DNA of 64,000 nucleotides from Paramecium sonneborni. Lineage: Eukaryota > Ciliophora > Oligohymenophorea > Peniculida > Parameciidae. The position numbers and the translations under genes were made by a program. The stretch is taken from the NCBI GenBank assembly GCA_905182985.1, contig CAJJDN010000111.1:211922-275921 (forward strand), in the 5' to 3' direction. Shown one piece after another: positions 12,976 to 26,058 of the stretch. The notes below the pieces were generated by a model. That model worked only from the letters and a program-made list of their open reading frames with translations, had not been told where the DNA came from and searched no databases. Positions within the stretch are counted from its first letter, which is position 1, and each line of letters starts with the position of its first letter.

Positions 12976-15246
12976 ATGAATACCGAATAAATCGTGATAT
13001 CCTTCTTCTTTATACACACCTTACTGTCTATTGTTGTTTATTGCTTAGAACTTGATATTTTTAAACTTGTAATCGAAGGATTACTGATGGCTATCATACT
13101 TTTATTTTTTATTTTTAGGACTAAGAAGAAACTACTTTTCATTATTTAAACTGTTTTATCCCTTAATATATTCATTATTGGATTGATTTATATCAATTCA
13201 TCATACATCTTTATACATTTTCTAGGTTGGTTCATTGTAACTAGAAAATTCTTGAAAATTCATAAAATTATACGCTTACTCCACTGTATAATTATAATCC
13301 TTACTTCTATATTTCAAATTTGGAGACTTTGGAAGAGTGATACATATGAATCAATTATACATATGCAAGGAATATTAAGTTTCACTGCTTGTTATTTTTA
13401 TTATGAATACCAAATTCATATAAAATAGAACAACAACACAGAAACGTTATAAAGTTCTCAAAAAGTCATTAGTGAAGATTTTCATAGATTTTTAACTACT
13501 CGAAGATCAATGAATACTTTATGCTCTGATTTTGTTGTTTTAGATATTATTCCTCATGGTGTAGTGTTATTAACTTGTAAATATGAATTCTAACATATTA
13601 ATGAAAAAGCTATAGATCAAATATATGGTTTGACTGGTATTAAACCTAATGAAGATAATGTTGTAGATCTTATAAATTCAGTTTTAAAAGGGTATTCAAT
13701 TATATTCATAAATTAGTTTATTAAGCTAAAAAAATTCACCTAAAAACAAGTCTGAAAAATAAGTTTCCAAATTGATTAATCCACTTAATCTAGTAAATCT
13801 TGATTCAAGTCTTGATATCAAAATCACTCCATTAGAACATATCATTAATAATTAAAAAGGATGTTCAATTATGACTGTAATATATTTATACAAATTTATT
13901 AGAGTAAATTAATTACTAACTATTAATCTTAAGGAAAAATTAGAAGTGTTAAATTCTAAATTTAAAAATAAGAATTACCAAATATTGTAATCATTTTAAT
14001 CTTAGATGTTACATCAAAAATTGAAAGATAAATTCAAGAAAAAAAATACAAATTTCAACATTAATTGTTGAATTCTTTTTCTCATGAATTAAGAACCCCT
14101 CTTAATTGTTCTCAATAATTATTAGAAAGTTTAATTGTTAAATAATAAGATGAACAATAATTAAAATGCTTATATTAAATCTTTCATCAAAATGATTTAC
14201 TTTTATGTTAAATCAATGATATATTAGATTATGCTTCAATGGAAACTGATAATTTTCATTCTTTTTATTCTGTATTTACACTTGATTAACTCTTTAATTA
14301 ATGTCTTGAAATGTATGAATAAGGATGCAAATTGAAAAATATTAATATAAATATTAAAAACACTATTTATCCTCCAATTCGTAATGATTGTATGAGAATT
14401 AAATAAGTCTTAGTTAACCTTATTAATAATTCAATCAAATTTTGCTCTCAAAATGGAAATATAATTATTCAAGCTAAAGAAAAAATTAAAAACGAAAAAA
14501 AATTAGCAAAAATAAAAGTTAAAGACAATGGTGTAGGTTTTACTTAAACATAATTGGCATTAATAAATCATGTTCTTGAATAGAACAATGATTATTTTGA
14601 TGCAACTACCTCAAAATGTATAGGATTGGGATTAAAAGTAGCTAATAAATAAGTTAAATCTTTTATAAAAGGATACAATAGATTAAAGATATCATCTATT
14701 TAAAATTAAAAAACTAATGTTTCGTTTTACATAGAAGATTTAATTGAGGAATAAGATTTAGATTGTCAATCAAGAGCATCTAAAACTCTATGTTGTAATA
14801 TGTCTACAATGACAAATTCAGAGTATAAATTTATATCTGCTTTAAGATGTAAGTGTCCTAAAATCTTGGTTGTAGATGATATTCCTTTTAATCATTAAGC
14901 TTTACAAATAATGTTAAGTTCTTTTAATTAGTTATGTGATCATGCTTTTGATGGTTTAGAAGCATTTTAATGTGTAAACAAGCGGCTTTAAACAAATAAA
15001 TGTCATCCTTATTATTAATTAATTTTGATGGACATAGAAATGCCAAAAATGAATGGATTTGATTCTGCTGTGAAAATTACAGAATTGCTTGAAAAAAATA
15101 AAAATTAAACTAAAATTGTTATGTGCACAGCATACGACAATTTGGAAAGCAGATTAATTGCTAAATAATGTATGATAGATGATTATTTACCAAAACCTAT
15201 TTAGAAGAGTAATTTGCTTAATATTCTAAATATATTTATTAAATGA
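12976..15246 (+). CDS. Membrane hybrid histidine kinase 1
   Basis: First of three tandem paralogues; about 739 residues from the ATG used. Order: several N-terminal membrane helices, a PAS-like segment (IIPHGVVLL), then phosphoacceptor H-box NSFSHELRTPLN, the N-box QVLVNLINNSIKF, G1 DNGVGF and G2 GLGLKVANK, then a response-regulator receiver with the acidic pair VVDD, phospho-acceptor Asp in LMDIEMP, threonine in CTAYD and lysine in LPKPI. All residues for His-to-Asp phosphotransfer are present. Introns: 13692-13716 and 13877-13902 (25, 26 nt). The start is uncertain: the frame has no earlier ATG, and an upstream ATG at 12824 is out of frame. The signal sensed is unknown. Confidence 0.9.
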
Positions 15247-15324
15247 AATTGTATCTATTATTTCTTATTTTTATAATAAAAAGCCTTGCATCATATCTAT
15301 TTTTCTAAATTAATTTAATTATTA

Positions 15325-17621
15325 ATGATTAAACATAAATTTATAATATTTTAGATTATATGCAATTCGGTTGCAGCAATAGTGATCAGTGCAATTTTCA
15401 AAGAATATATATCCTTATCCATCTATGGTTCCATTTTATTATTTACAATACTAATTTGTATTATGAAATAAACTAAACTTTAGTAATTCATTCAATTTAT
15501 GCTAATACTTCTAATTTAAGAAAACTCTAAATATAGCAAAATGGAACTATAACTTTTTCAATTTTAATTGAGTTGGATTTATTTGGCTTATCAACTGATC
15601 AAAAATAATTCAACTTTCGAATTACCAATAATATTGGAATTACTATTTTCATCCATAATTAAGATAATCATTTAGTTTGATGCTTATAATTCTAATTTTT
15701 TCTTTGCAATCTCAACCACATTTATCTATACTTTGATCATAATTTTCTACTATTATGTAAAGAGCAAGTAATCATTTACAAAGTCTTTAGACTTAGAATT
15801 GGTTACTCCAAAAATTAATGAATTTGAAAGAATACTTACGAACAAAACATAAACTCCAAGAAATAATGAAATATAAATTTTTGATCATTTACCTATTGGA
15901 CTTGTTGTATTAACATTAGAGCATGATTTTTAATATCTGAATAAGAGAGCAAGATCCTTATTAGAAAGAGCATCAAATACCTAAATTACAGAGGATAATG
16001 TTGTTATTATCATAAAAGAGCTATTGAAGAAGTAAATATTTAAAACATAATGAAAGATGCATTAACGATAAAATTGCAAGTCTTGGAAATCTAACAAGAC
16101 CAAGTTAAACTAGAATCCATTAGTTAATATCTAAATTCCATCAAAAGTAAAGAGTGAGTTTGCCACATTTAGATGATAATTTTCTTTAATAGATTGATCC
16201 TATAAATAGTGTATTACAATAGTAAAATGATTTTGTCCCATATTCATAATAATTAATGGATGTAATATAATATATATTCAAAGAATAAATATAGAATCCA
16301 ATTTAATCATAAAGGAAAAAAAAGATGCTTTCGATTTCATTTTATGAAGCATCATAATTAAATTGTAATTAATTTATTAGATGAGACTTCTAAAATAGGG
16401 AAGTTAGATTAAAAAAGCAAGCATATTTTTTAGAATTAATTACTAAATTCATTTTCTCATGAATTAAAAACTCCATTAAATTGTATTCAATAATTATTGG
16501 AGGTTGTAATTTTGAAAGTGGATTCAGATTTATAAGAAAATATTTTAAAACCAATAAAATGGCAAACTGATTTATTGCTTTGTTAAATTAATGATATACT
16601 TGATTATGCATCATTTGAAATAAATGATTTTAATTGGGATATCTCATTATTTTATTTAGAAGATTTATTGTAAGATTGTATTTCAATGTATTTATAAGCT
16701 TGTGAATAAAAAAATATAAAATTAAAATTAGAAATAAATTCTTAAGATAAACATATGGTAAATAATGATTATAAAAGAATGAAATAAGTGATTGTGAATT
16801 TATTAAATAATTCAATTAAATTTACTTAATAATATGGAGAAATTGTGTTAAAAGTATAAGATATAAAAAATAATATGTTTTTAATTTAAGTAATTGATAC
16901 TGGGTTAGGTTTATCACAAGAATAACTGAATCAATTATAAATGAATATAGAATAAGATAATTTATAAAATGAATATAATCAATTTCATGTTGGTTTAGGA
17001 TTAAAAGTAGCAAACAAATTGATTATCGGATTATCATCTTTAAAAAAAGGGCTAAAAATAAATTCAACTCTAAATAAGGGTACAATTATCTCTTTTACAA
17101 TTGAGGATTTTTAAGAGGAAAATAATAGTTAAGTATCAGAAACAAATTTAAAAGATGCTTAAATTAGTAGATAGTTGAGTTAATTGACAACAAGAGAGTT
17201 TAAATTTATTAAATAAATAATTTGTAAATGTAATAAAATATTAATCGTTGATGATATACCTTTTAATCATCATGCTTTAAAGATGATTTTAAATGAATTG
17301 AATTGTCAAGCAGACAGTGCCTATGATGGTTAATAAGCTATAGATATTGTTAAATAAAGAATTAAGAGTAATAATTGTCATCCTTTTTATTCATTGATTT
17401 TAATGGATATTGAGATGCCTAAACAAAATGGATTCGAAGCATCTCTTAAAATTAAATAGATTCTTGGAGATCAAAGTGATTAGACTACAATAGTAATGTG
17501 TTCAGCTTATGATAATTAAGAATGTATTCAAATGTGTTAGAGATGCTTTATGAGTGATGTATTGCCAAAGCCAATTACGAAAATGAGTTTACAATACATT
17601 TTAGAAAAATATTTAAGGTGA
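15325..17621 (+). CDS. Membrane hybrid histidine kinase 2
   Basis: Second tandem paralogue, about 749 residues, starting 78 bases after the first ends. It begins MIKHKFIIFQ and has about six hydrophobic segments, a PAS-like block beginning LPIGLVVL, H-box NSFSHELKTPLN, N-box VIVNLLNNSIKF, G1 DTGLGL, G2 VGLGLKVANK, and a receiver with IVDD, LMDIEMP, CSAYD and LPKP. All catalytic positions are intact. Introns: 16032-16056 and 16262-16283 (25, 22 nt), at positions equivalent to those of kinase 1, which supports duplication of one ancestor. ATG at 15325 is the first in frame after the spacer. Confidence 0.93.
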
Positions 17622-17710
17622 TTATAAATTGAAATATACTAACATAAAATTGCCTGTAAGATTCTGATTTTATGTAAATATTAAATATTAATAATCAGTA
17701 TAATTCAACT

Positions 17711-19989
17711 ATGGATAATTCATTCTTGATATCGATTGCTTTACTTATAAGCGGAATTCTAATTTTGATATAATTAATAGTTTTCAACTCAGACATGAAT
17801 AGATTACAATTAACAATAACTATAGGATAGATAATTGCAAGTATTGTGTTCTTAATTAAGCCATATTTAAGAAGAAAAATAGTTTATTTTATTTCATTTA
17901 TCAACGTCCAACAAATTTTATAGTAAACTAATTTTGCATTCTTATTTCTGGTATTGACTTAAATTTTAAGTTGTGAATTAGAAATAGAAATTAGGCTAAA
18001 TGAAGCTTTTAGAATTTTACTAATAATCTCTCAAGTCTTCAGAGTAATATTTTTTTGGGAAAATAATATATTTGAAGCTGCTTAAACTATTTTATCAATT
18101 ATTATTTCTTGTATTTTGTGGATGAAATCATATATAGAATCTAAAAAGGAGAAATCAAGAAATATCCAAAAATCTGATACTCATAATAATAATTTATAGT
18201 ATAATTCTTCAGCACACTTAATAGTATCATTAAAATAATTAGATAGTGAATTATCTATCCTAGATAATCTACCTATCGGAATAATGTTACTTGATCCCTT
18301 ATAAAGTATTAAGTATACTAATGAATTTGCAAAATAATATTTTAAAAACTTTGGCTGTGAAAAAAAAGAAGAAATTAGCATATAGTTAAAAAATTAATTA
18401 ATTAAGTAATATATTAAATTCAAGTAGGATGTTACTGGATCATATTGAAGCACCAGAAGATTTAAACAATCTTAATGATAATTAAAAATCAAACAGAACT
18501 TTTTTGTCAAGCTTAAAAATAGATGATCCTATTTAAGCAATTCTAAATTAAAAGGATGAATAATTTAACCTTGTATACAAATACAAAGAATTAAGCAAAA
18601 ATGGCATTTCTAAATAAAAAGTAGTAAAAATTAGTTTGTAACAATAATTTCTTAAATCTGAGCAAGTTACAATAGTGCTAATTTAAAATGTATCAAGCAA
18701 AGAGAAAAAGAAAGAATTAGCTTAATTTATTAAATTTTAAAATAGTATCTTAAATTCGTTTTCGCATGAATTAAGAACACCTTTAAATAGTTCTTTATAG
18801 CTCTTAGAAGGATTATCAACAAAATTAAATGATTAAATGAATCAAGAATATGTTTAGCCTGCTTTAAATTCTAATAAGTTATTACTATTTCAAATTAATG
18901 ATATACTTGACTATGCAGCTATGCAATCCAATTAATTTGTGCATCATTATTCTAAATTTAATATTAGTGAAATTGCAGATTACATAAAGTAATTATACAC
19001 ATAAGCTTGCAAAAGCAAAAGGATACTTTTAACATTTAAAGTTAATTTAATAAATTAAATTGTGACAAATGATAAACAAAGAATTATTTAAGTTCTAATA
19101 AATTTATTGAATAATTCAATAAAGTTCTCTCCATCTAATACTCACATTCGAGTTTAATTTAAGAACAAGTTTAAATAATTTCATTAATACATTAAAATAA
19201 AAGTCAAAGATTAAGGTTTTGGGATTTCAGAATAAAAATTAAGTTTTATTTTTCGAGAATTGCATTCAGTATAATCTGATGAAAGTGGATATTGGATGAC
19301 TCAACATCAATTGTCTTCGGGAATTGGATTGAAAATTTCCAATCGTTTAATTCAAGGGTTAGTATAAACAGAATTAAAAAAAAATTAATTTTCAATTAAA
19401 TCAGCTCTCTAATAATATACATACATATCATTTTATATTTCGGATATTCATTTAATAAAAGATGATAATGAATCAATATCATATGCTAAAAGTGATGATG
19501 TTTTCTGTATATCAATGAATAAAAGTCTAGATTTTAAACTTATTAATAACTTAAATTAAAAGTCTTGTACATGTTCATCTATATTACTTGTTGATGATGT
19601 TCCATTTAATATTCAAGCTTTAAAAACTATTTTATTGTAATATCAAATTACAAGCGATTCTGCCTACAATGGAATCGAAGCTGTAGATTTAGTTATCAAT
19701 AAGTATTAATAAAAAAAATGCCATCCTTTTTATTAATTGATATTAATGGACATAGAAATGCCATAACTAAATGGTCTACAGGCAACTTAAAAGGTATGAA
19801 TAATATATAGAATATTAGATAATATCCTTTTTTAATTCAATTAATGTAAAACCTCCAGTAATTGTTGCTAATTCTGCTTATGATTCGAATCAAGAAGAAA
19901 TGTCTATATTTGCTGATACGTTACCTAAACCTATAGATTAGTCAAGACTTAAATCTATTTTACAAAAATATTTAACTAATTTTTCTTGA
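17711..19989 (+). CDS. Membrane hybrid histidine kinase 3
   Basis: Third tandem paralogue, about 743 residues, 89 bases after the second. N-terminal membrane helices follow MDNSFLISIALL; the PAS-like block starts LPIGIMLL; then H-box NSFSHELRTPLN, N-box VLINLLNNSIKF, G1 DQGFGI, G2 SGIGLKISNR, and a receiver with LVDD, LMDIEMP, NSAYD and LPKP. Introns: 18406-18427 and 19794-19818 (22, 25 nt). The first matches a position used in the siblings; the second, inside the receiver, is private to this copy. It is the most diverged of the three in the linker before the H-box. Confidence 0.92.
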
Positions 19990-20207
19990 TTAAATATGAA
20001 TTTACTGAATACTGTAATTTAATTTCGATTTGTAAATGCAAAATTGATTATTTTTTTTTTTTGAAATTTTAATTTAAAATGATTTAAACAAAAGTAAACA
20101 ATTTGAAAGAGCTGAATTCTTTAACATTTTCTATTTTTTTAAAGAACATAAGTATAGTAAATTTTACTATGTTATATAATTAACTTTTATAATATATTAT
20201 ATAAATA

Positions 20208-20848
20208 ATGGCATAACTTCCATAGTTAATTCCTTATGAAGAAATTTATGATTTGGATACATTTCAATTAGAAGATATGTAGTCTATGATAAAATCCTTT
20301 ATTACTGCTGATGCTTAATGGAATAAAAAGGCTAAAAAGATTTTAGGTCTAATTGAGGTAGAACTTAAAGAAAGATAAGCCATTGAAAATTTTGCTTTTA
20401 ATATTCAAATTGAAGATTTCATTTAATAACCAATCTATTAAAATAATGCTCTTTAAGCTCTTTTAAATGATATTAAAAATAGACCAGCTAATTATTTGGA
20501 TGTATACATTTCTAAACTACCATTATAAAAAAATGAATAGTAAAATAAAGAGAAATTAGAATAATAAACTAATCAATAAAATTATTAATAAACTACTCAA
20601 TAAACTTAAAAATGCTTATAAAAGTTTTGTAATAGTAATAAAATTAATCTGATGCAATGTCAACAAGTACTCATCCTTAAAATAAATTATAACCTAAAAA
20701 ACCAAATTAATTACAAGATTTCATGAAGGATGTTTTAAAAAAGACTGATGTTTCTAATTAGTAATTTATAATTGGAGCTGTGATAAATCACAGATACATT
20801 CCACCTCCTCCAAAACCTTAATTAAATACTGTTAAGAAAAACTTATGA
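20208..20848 (+). CDS. Unknown Q-rich protein, frame broken
   Basis: Unrecognised. The frame from ATG 20208 gives MAQLPQLIPYEEIYDLDTF followed by a charged helical region and a glutamine-rich stretch, and ends at TGA 20724-20726. A second frame, from about 20645 to TGA 20846-20848, looks more like a real C-terminus (MKDVLKKTD, IPPPPKPQ). No 20-35 nt GT...AG intron joins the two frames, so a one-base indel, assembly error or pseudogene is likely near 20640. Its last base pairs overlap the ATG of the following TTLL-like pseudogene, which is itself decayed. Confidence 0.5.
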
Positions 20849-23684
20849 GAAAGAAGAAGAAAAAAAAAATAAGAACTGAGAGTTTAGGAAAAACTGTTGA
20901 ACATCTTCCAGCTATAGGCAAATAATTAACTTCAATTAAAACTTAATCTTAAATGGAATAATCAAATGTTTATTCCAAAAGTAGTACTACTAAATAGAAT
21001 TTTGAATTTAAATAAATATCATTAGATGGCAATATAAATCATTTAGAAAAAAAAGAAGAATTAAGTCAAATTTTTTTGATTAATTCGTAGACTCAATCAA
21101 ATAATTTAATTTAAACAGATATCTTGGATTAGCATGAATATGACAATAAGATTATAGAAGAATCAATCATTAAAAATTAAAATGAATAAAATTCAAAAAA
21201 CTATTTCGATTTAACTGAAAGATCTTAAATTAGTAATAATAATTATGATACCAATTAAAATTTTTATGTAGAATCTTAAAGTTTTTCAAAAAAAGAAGAT
21301 GTTTAAAATAAACTTAAAAATAATCTTTAAGAAAAGAATTAGGAATCTAAAGATCACTAGAATTTAATTCCTTAAAATGAGATTGATCATAGTAGAGTTA
21401 ATGTTTAATAAAAATAAGATTAAGCTTAGGAATTTGATTAAATTTAAAATTTTGATTAAGAACAGAAAAATCAATAATTAATCCCAAATTAAGAAATATA
21501 TTATAATGGTTAATAATAAAATGAATTAGAAGATAAAAAAAATTTTCAATTTAGAAATTAGAAAACTTTTAAGTAGGAAATTGAAGAGAAAGATTAATTC
21601 TTTCAAAGAGATCAATTAATATAAAATCATTACAATTATATAATTAATTAATTTTAAAATAATGAAGAGTTGACAGGAAATTCAAAAGAAGACTATTTAA
21701 GGGAAATTTAACAATTTTAAAATAAATTAATTGAAAAGGAAAAAATAAATGATGATATTGATAAAGAAATTGAAGTTGTTAATGAATAATAATCAAAACA
21801 TAAAGATGAAAATAAATAAAAAACAAGGAAGAAGATAATGAAATTTCACACAAAATTCAAATGAATGTAGTGTAAAAGAATTAATCAAAAAATTAATTTA
21901 TTACAAAATAAAGTAGAAGTAAGTAATCTTAAAGAAGATAAGATCTGAAAAGTTAATCTGGAAGTTAAAAATAATTAAATCATAAAGGTACTTTAAAAAA
22001 ACAATTAACAATAGAGTCAAAAAAATAAAACGAAGAAAATATAACATTTTGTTGATTTAAAAAAAATTAATGCTAGCTTGCATAATAAGCTTTCCCCCAT
22101 TTATTATAAACACTACAAAAATATGTACTTTTCTTAGCATAAACTTAAAGCCCTATTTATTAAAATAGTGTTTGGCAGCTAATTATATATTATAATATTT
22201 TTTTTTAAAATACTATGAGCTAAATATTTATCAAATTCTACATCTCTATTTTTTTTGAACAAACATTAATATAATATTTCTTATGAAATAGCTGATGATT
22301 TTCAAGAAATAGAGAGTGATCACGAATTAATTTCTAATGAAAAACAAACAAAACATAAAGAATCAGGAGCTAAATAAAATGGAAAAGTAGATTAATAATC
22401 AAAATAGAAAGTAGCAATTGAAAATAAATAGAAGGTTGTTTTGACTGATAAAGAAAAAATGGATGAAATTAAAAATATATGGAAAGAAAAGGGATTAGAT
22501 GAATTTAAGGTGAAATAATTATAATCAACTAATTCAAACTCAATATTTAAAGCAATAACTCCAAATATTATCAATCGTCCAAAGAATCCATAATTAAAAT
22601 ACATTTAGAGGATGCTTTAATGCATAGATGATTCAAAACTAGAAGATTACTCAGATATTGTACCTAATTTTTAGCATTTATTTAGTGGGTTTTTTAATAA
22701 TAGTCCTCATTATAATCATTTGGATGTAATGAGAGATATATTTTCAATTTTTTCTTAAAATATAGAGAAAGTAGATAATGTTGAATCTTTATTATGTATA
22801 TACAAATAAAATCCTTTGGCAATAAATCCAAATGAACTATATCAGATGTAATGAATCTGAACCAGTTGTACTACAAAAATATCTTAAGAATCCTATTTAT
22901 TGAAGGGACATAAATTTGATATGAGAATTTATGTATTAGTAACATCTTTTAATCCATTAGAAGTATTTCTATATAAAGAAGGATTTGCTCGTTAAACTAC
23001 TTAACCTTTTACTTTAGATAACAATGATCTCAAAAATTAACTTGTTCATCTAACCAATTTTGCAGTTTAAAAGACTCATGTATAAATCTAATATTTGGAA
23101 TAATAATTAGGAGGTTGCAAAATATCTTTGAGATAGTTAAGAGAAAAATTAATAGATTAAAATATAGATTGGAATAAAATCTGGGAATAAGTTTAGGATT
23201 TTATTTTAAAGTCTTTGGTTGCTTGTCAATCAGAAATACCAAATAATCCTAATAGTTTTGAGTTATTTGGTTAAGATATTATAGTTGATACAAATTAAAA
23301 ATGTTGGCTATTAGAAGTTAATGTTTCTCCATCTTTAGCTAGAGATTATATTTTAGATGAATTGATAAAATAATAGTTAATTGATGATATATTTGATTTG
23401 ATAGATGGCCTAATTATGATCGATAAAGACTTTGTGAAGTGTTAGAAAGAAGAATTTAAGAAGAATAAGGTTGAAAATCTGTCATTAATACAATGAACAA
23501 TTCTAAATTACAATTATAGAGAGATTTAAATTATATTTTGAATGGTACTCATTTAAGGAGATATGGGGAAATGCCAAAATAGATGGGAGGATTTATGAGA
23601 TTGGCACCATCAGAAAAAAATGATAAATTGAGATCTTTAGTTTAGAGTTATAAAACTATTAATGGTAGAGGTACTATTGATTGA
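20845..23684 (+). pseudogene. Tubulin-tyrosine-ligase-like (TTLL) pseudogene
   Basis: Remains of a tubulin glutamylase-type TTLL gene. A long, low-complexity Q/N/E/K-rich N-terminus (20845-21820) leads to fragments of the TTL core in several frames: KYLKNP / [19 protein letters not shown] near 22890-22960, HLTNFAVQK, then LLEVNVSPSLARDY with the metal-binding E and N, and a C-terminal block with RRYGEMPKQMGG. Breaks: frame change near 21820, in-frame TGA 22053-22055, frame changes near 22210, 22893 and 23490. The central ATP-grasp part that should lie before the KYLKNP block is missing at about 22852. No tiny intron repairs these. In active TTLLs the ligase adds glutamates to tubulin tails; this copy cannot. 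Confidence 0.85.
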
Positions 23685-23774
23685 ATTGATTAATTAATTT
23701 TATAATATACTTTTCATATTTACATAAACAAACATTAATTCATCATTTAAAAAATCATTTTTGGATATTTTAAT

Positions 23775-25163
23775 ATGTTGCAATTTGAAGATAAGTAGAT
23801 TTCAGAAAATAGATCAAAAAATTTTGATTAATCTCTAGAAGAAAAGATTTCTGAATGTATTGAAAATCTAGAAAAGAATCCAGAACATCTAAATCATGCA
23901 GATCTATAAGTAAAATATTACTCAATTAGATTATCAAAACATTTGCAAGAAAAAATTAATTTTTCAAATAAATTTAAGAAGAGCAAGGAGAAAATATACT
24001 AAAAGAATGTTTCAAAAGAATAACCTTAGAAGTTTATGAGAAAGTAAAAATTATTTTGATATATAGAATTAAGTAGTTTTCGAATAAGGAGAAAGAGCTC
24101 ATTCTTTTTTTATTATATTAATTGGAAATGTTTCTGTTTATGTTTATAAGGATCCAAAAGTAGATATTGGAGAAGAAAATCTTGATAGACCAACTTTAAT
24201 AAAAATGAAGTAAATGAATTAAAATTATTAGAGAGATCTTTTAATACAAATAAATTAGTTCAAGGGTAGAGTTTTGGAGAGATGGCATTGTTGAGTGATA
24301 GTTTAAGATCTGCTAGCATTATTTGTGATAGTAGATGCATATTTTGTGTTTTAAGTAAAAAGGATTATAAATAAATCTTATAAAAAGAATAAGAAGATAA
24401 AATAAATTAATAACTTAAAGAATTCTATGCATGTATGAAATATTAGAATATATCTCTAAAATTGTTAGAAATCCTCTTTATTGCTTTTTAAAATTTCCCT
24501 TATTAATTTAGATAGATTGTTTATTTTCAAGGTCAAGAAAATAAATAAGAAATATATTTAATAAAAAGTGGAGAATTTTTAATAACAAAAAACAATGACA
24601 ATTAATTGAATGGTAAAAAAAGTGTGAAATAAATTGCATTATTGCAAAAGGGATAATTCTTTGGGGATCATGAATGTTTTTTAAATTTAGAAAAACGTTA
24701 ATATAATGTGATTTGCAATTCTGAAAATGGAATTGTATTAAAAATTTAATTAAGTAACTTAATTTAAAGATTATAATCTTCAAATTAAATGCATTTGTAT
24801 GATTAATTAAGAAAATCTTGTTTATAGAGAGAAAAAAATCGATCTGAAAGGATATCTAGATAATTAAATAAAACTGAAAACTTTTAAATTGATATGAAAT
24901 ATGTTAAACAAAGAAATCTAACATATTAAGCAAAAAGTGTTCGCTCTGCTAGAAGAAATACTTTTAGTATTAGAAGTCCATTGTAAATGGTTAAGGATGT
25001 TATTAAAAATAAAAAGACAATATATTTTTAGTTATATAAAGAGGAAGATTACAGGCATTAAAGTTCATAAAAATTAGATAATATTTTAAACCATAAAATT
25101 CAATAATTAAGAAGAAAGACTTAAGAATAATTATTTATAAATGATTAAAAGTATATCAATTGA
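23775..25163 (+). CDS. Protein with two cyclic-nucleotide-binding domains
   Basis: Predicted 438-residue soluble protein. After a helical N-terminus comes a cyclic-nucleotide-binding fold with FEQGERAHSFFIILIGNVSVYV and the phosphate-binding-cassette-like GQSFGEMALLSDSLRSAS (about residues 85-175). A second, more divergent copy follows (RQIVYFQGQENKQEIYLIKSGEF ... KGQFFGDHECF). The tail is basic and S/R/Q-rich. The layout resembles PKA regulatory subunits or ciliate CNB-only proteins, but no PKA pseudosubstrate is seen. Introns: 23910-23929, 24044-24066, 24160-24188 (20, 23, 29 nt); each is needed to keep the fold in frame. Its stop overlaps the stop of the convergent MORN gene by 8 bases. 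Confidence 0.9.
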
Positions 25164-26058
25164 TACGAATTCCATTTTTCCATTGTCCATATGATATTTT
25201 ACCATTTGGTAGTTTAAGTAATGCTTTTCCATGTTATTTATCATTATACCATTCTCCTTCATATTATCTGTCATCTGGAAATTTCAAAATACCTTAACCA
25301 TGTTTTTGATCATTAACAAAGTCTCCTTCATAAACTTTTCCATCTGGCCACACATACTTTCCTTTTCCATTTCTATTTATAATAATATGATAAACTTTTT
25401 ATTATTCTTCCAATAACCTTAATAATATTTGTAATCTGGCCAGGTGTATTTTCCATATCCATCAATATTATTATTTTTAAATTCTCCTTCATATATAGCT
25501 CCATCAATCCATACAAATTTTCCTAATCCATCTTTTTTTCCATGTTTATAGAATCCTTCAAAATAACTACAATTACTCTTATCATATACCTTCCATCTGG
25601 CCATTTTTCACTTCCTTTCCCATGCTACAAATCATGTTCCCATTGACCAATATATGTAGCTCCATCTTCATGTATGTATGTACCAAAACCATGTGCTTCA
25701 TCATTCTCCCATTAACCTTCATAAACCTCTCCATTTGAATGTATCAATCTGCCTCTTCCATGAGCATTCCCTTAATAAAAATAACCTTCATATTTAGATC
25801 CATCCTTGAATATTTTCTACAAATATATACTTCACAAATTAATATGCCTTTCCCATGTCTTAAATCATTTATCCACTCTCCAAAATACATTGCCCCATTT
25901 TCTAATTTACTTGGTGCTTTGAGAACTTTCTAATTAACAAGTTAATCATTTATATCCTCTATTCCAAATTCAAATAGAGGCAGCTGTCTCTAACCAACAT
26001 TAATCACACTTGTGGAATACCTACCTTAAAAACAGTGGCTACGTTCTTAACTATTCAT
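25156..26058 (-). CDS. MORN-repeat protein 1
   Basis: Predicted 276 residues. After about 50 N-terminal residues comes an almost unbroken run of some ten MORN repeats, the YxGxW/F...G.G motif that binds membranes and cytoskeleton: examples are GKGILICEDGSKYEGYF, HGRGRLIHSNGEVYEGQW and GLGKFVWIDGAIYEGEF. Introns: 25805-25830, 25567-25589 and 25373-25395 (26, 23, 23 nt); each falls within a repeat and splicing restores the motif exactly, good evidence for the models. The ATG at 26058 is the first in the final frame; an unlinked 39-codon ATG frame lies just upstream (26185). MORN proteins are common in ciliate cortex; a specific role is not visible. Confidence 0.9.

Noticed and set aside
13183..13428. 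Independent 81-residue membrane protein inside kinase 1
   Set aside because: It is an internal piece of the kinase membrane domain, cut only by standard-code stops.
16822..17013. Short - strand frames with hydrophobic translations inside the histidine kinases and elsewhere
   Set aside because: They are antisense shadows of strong + strand genes and lack any family motif.
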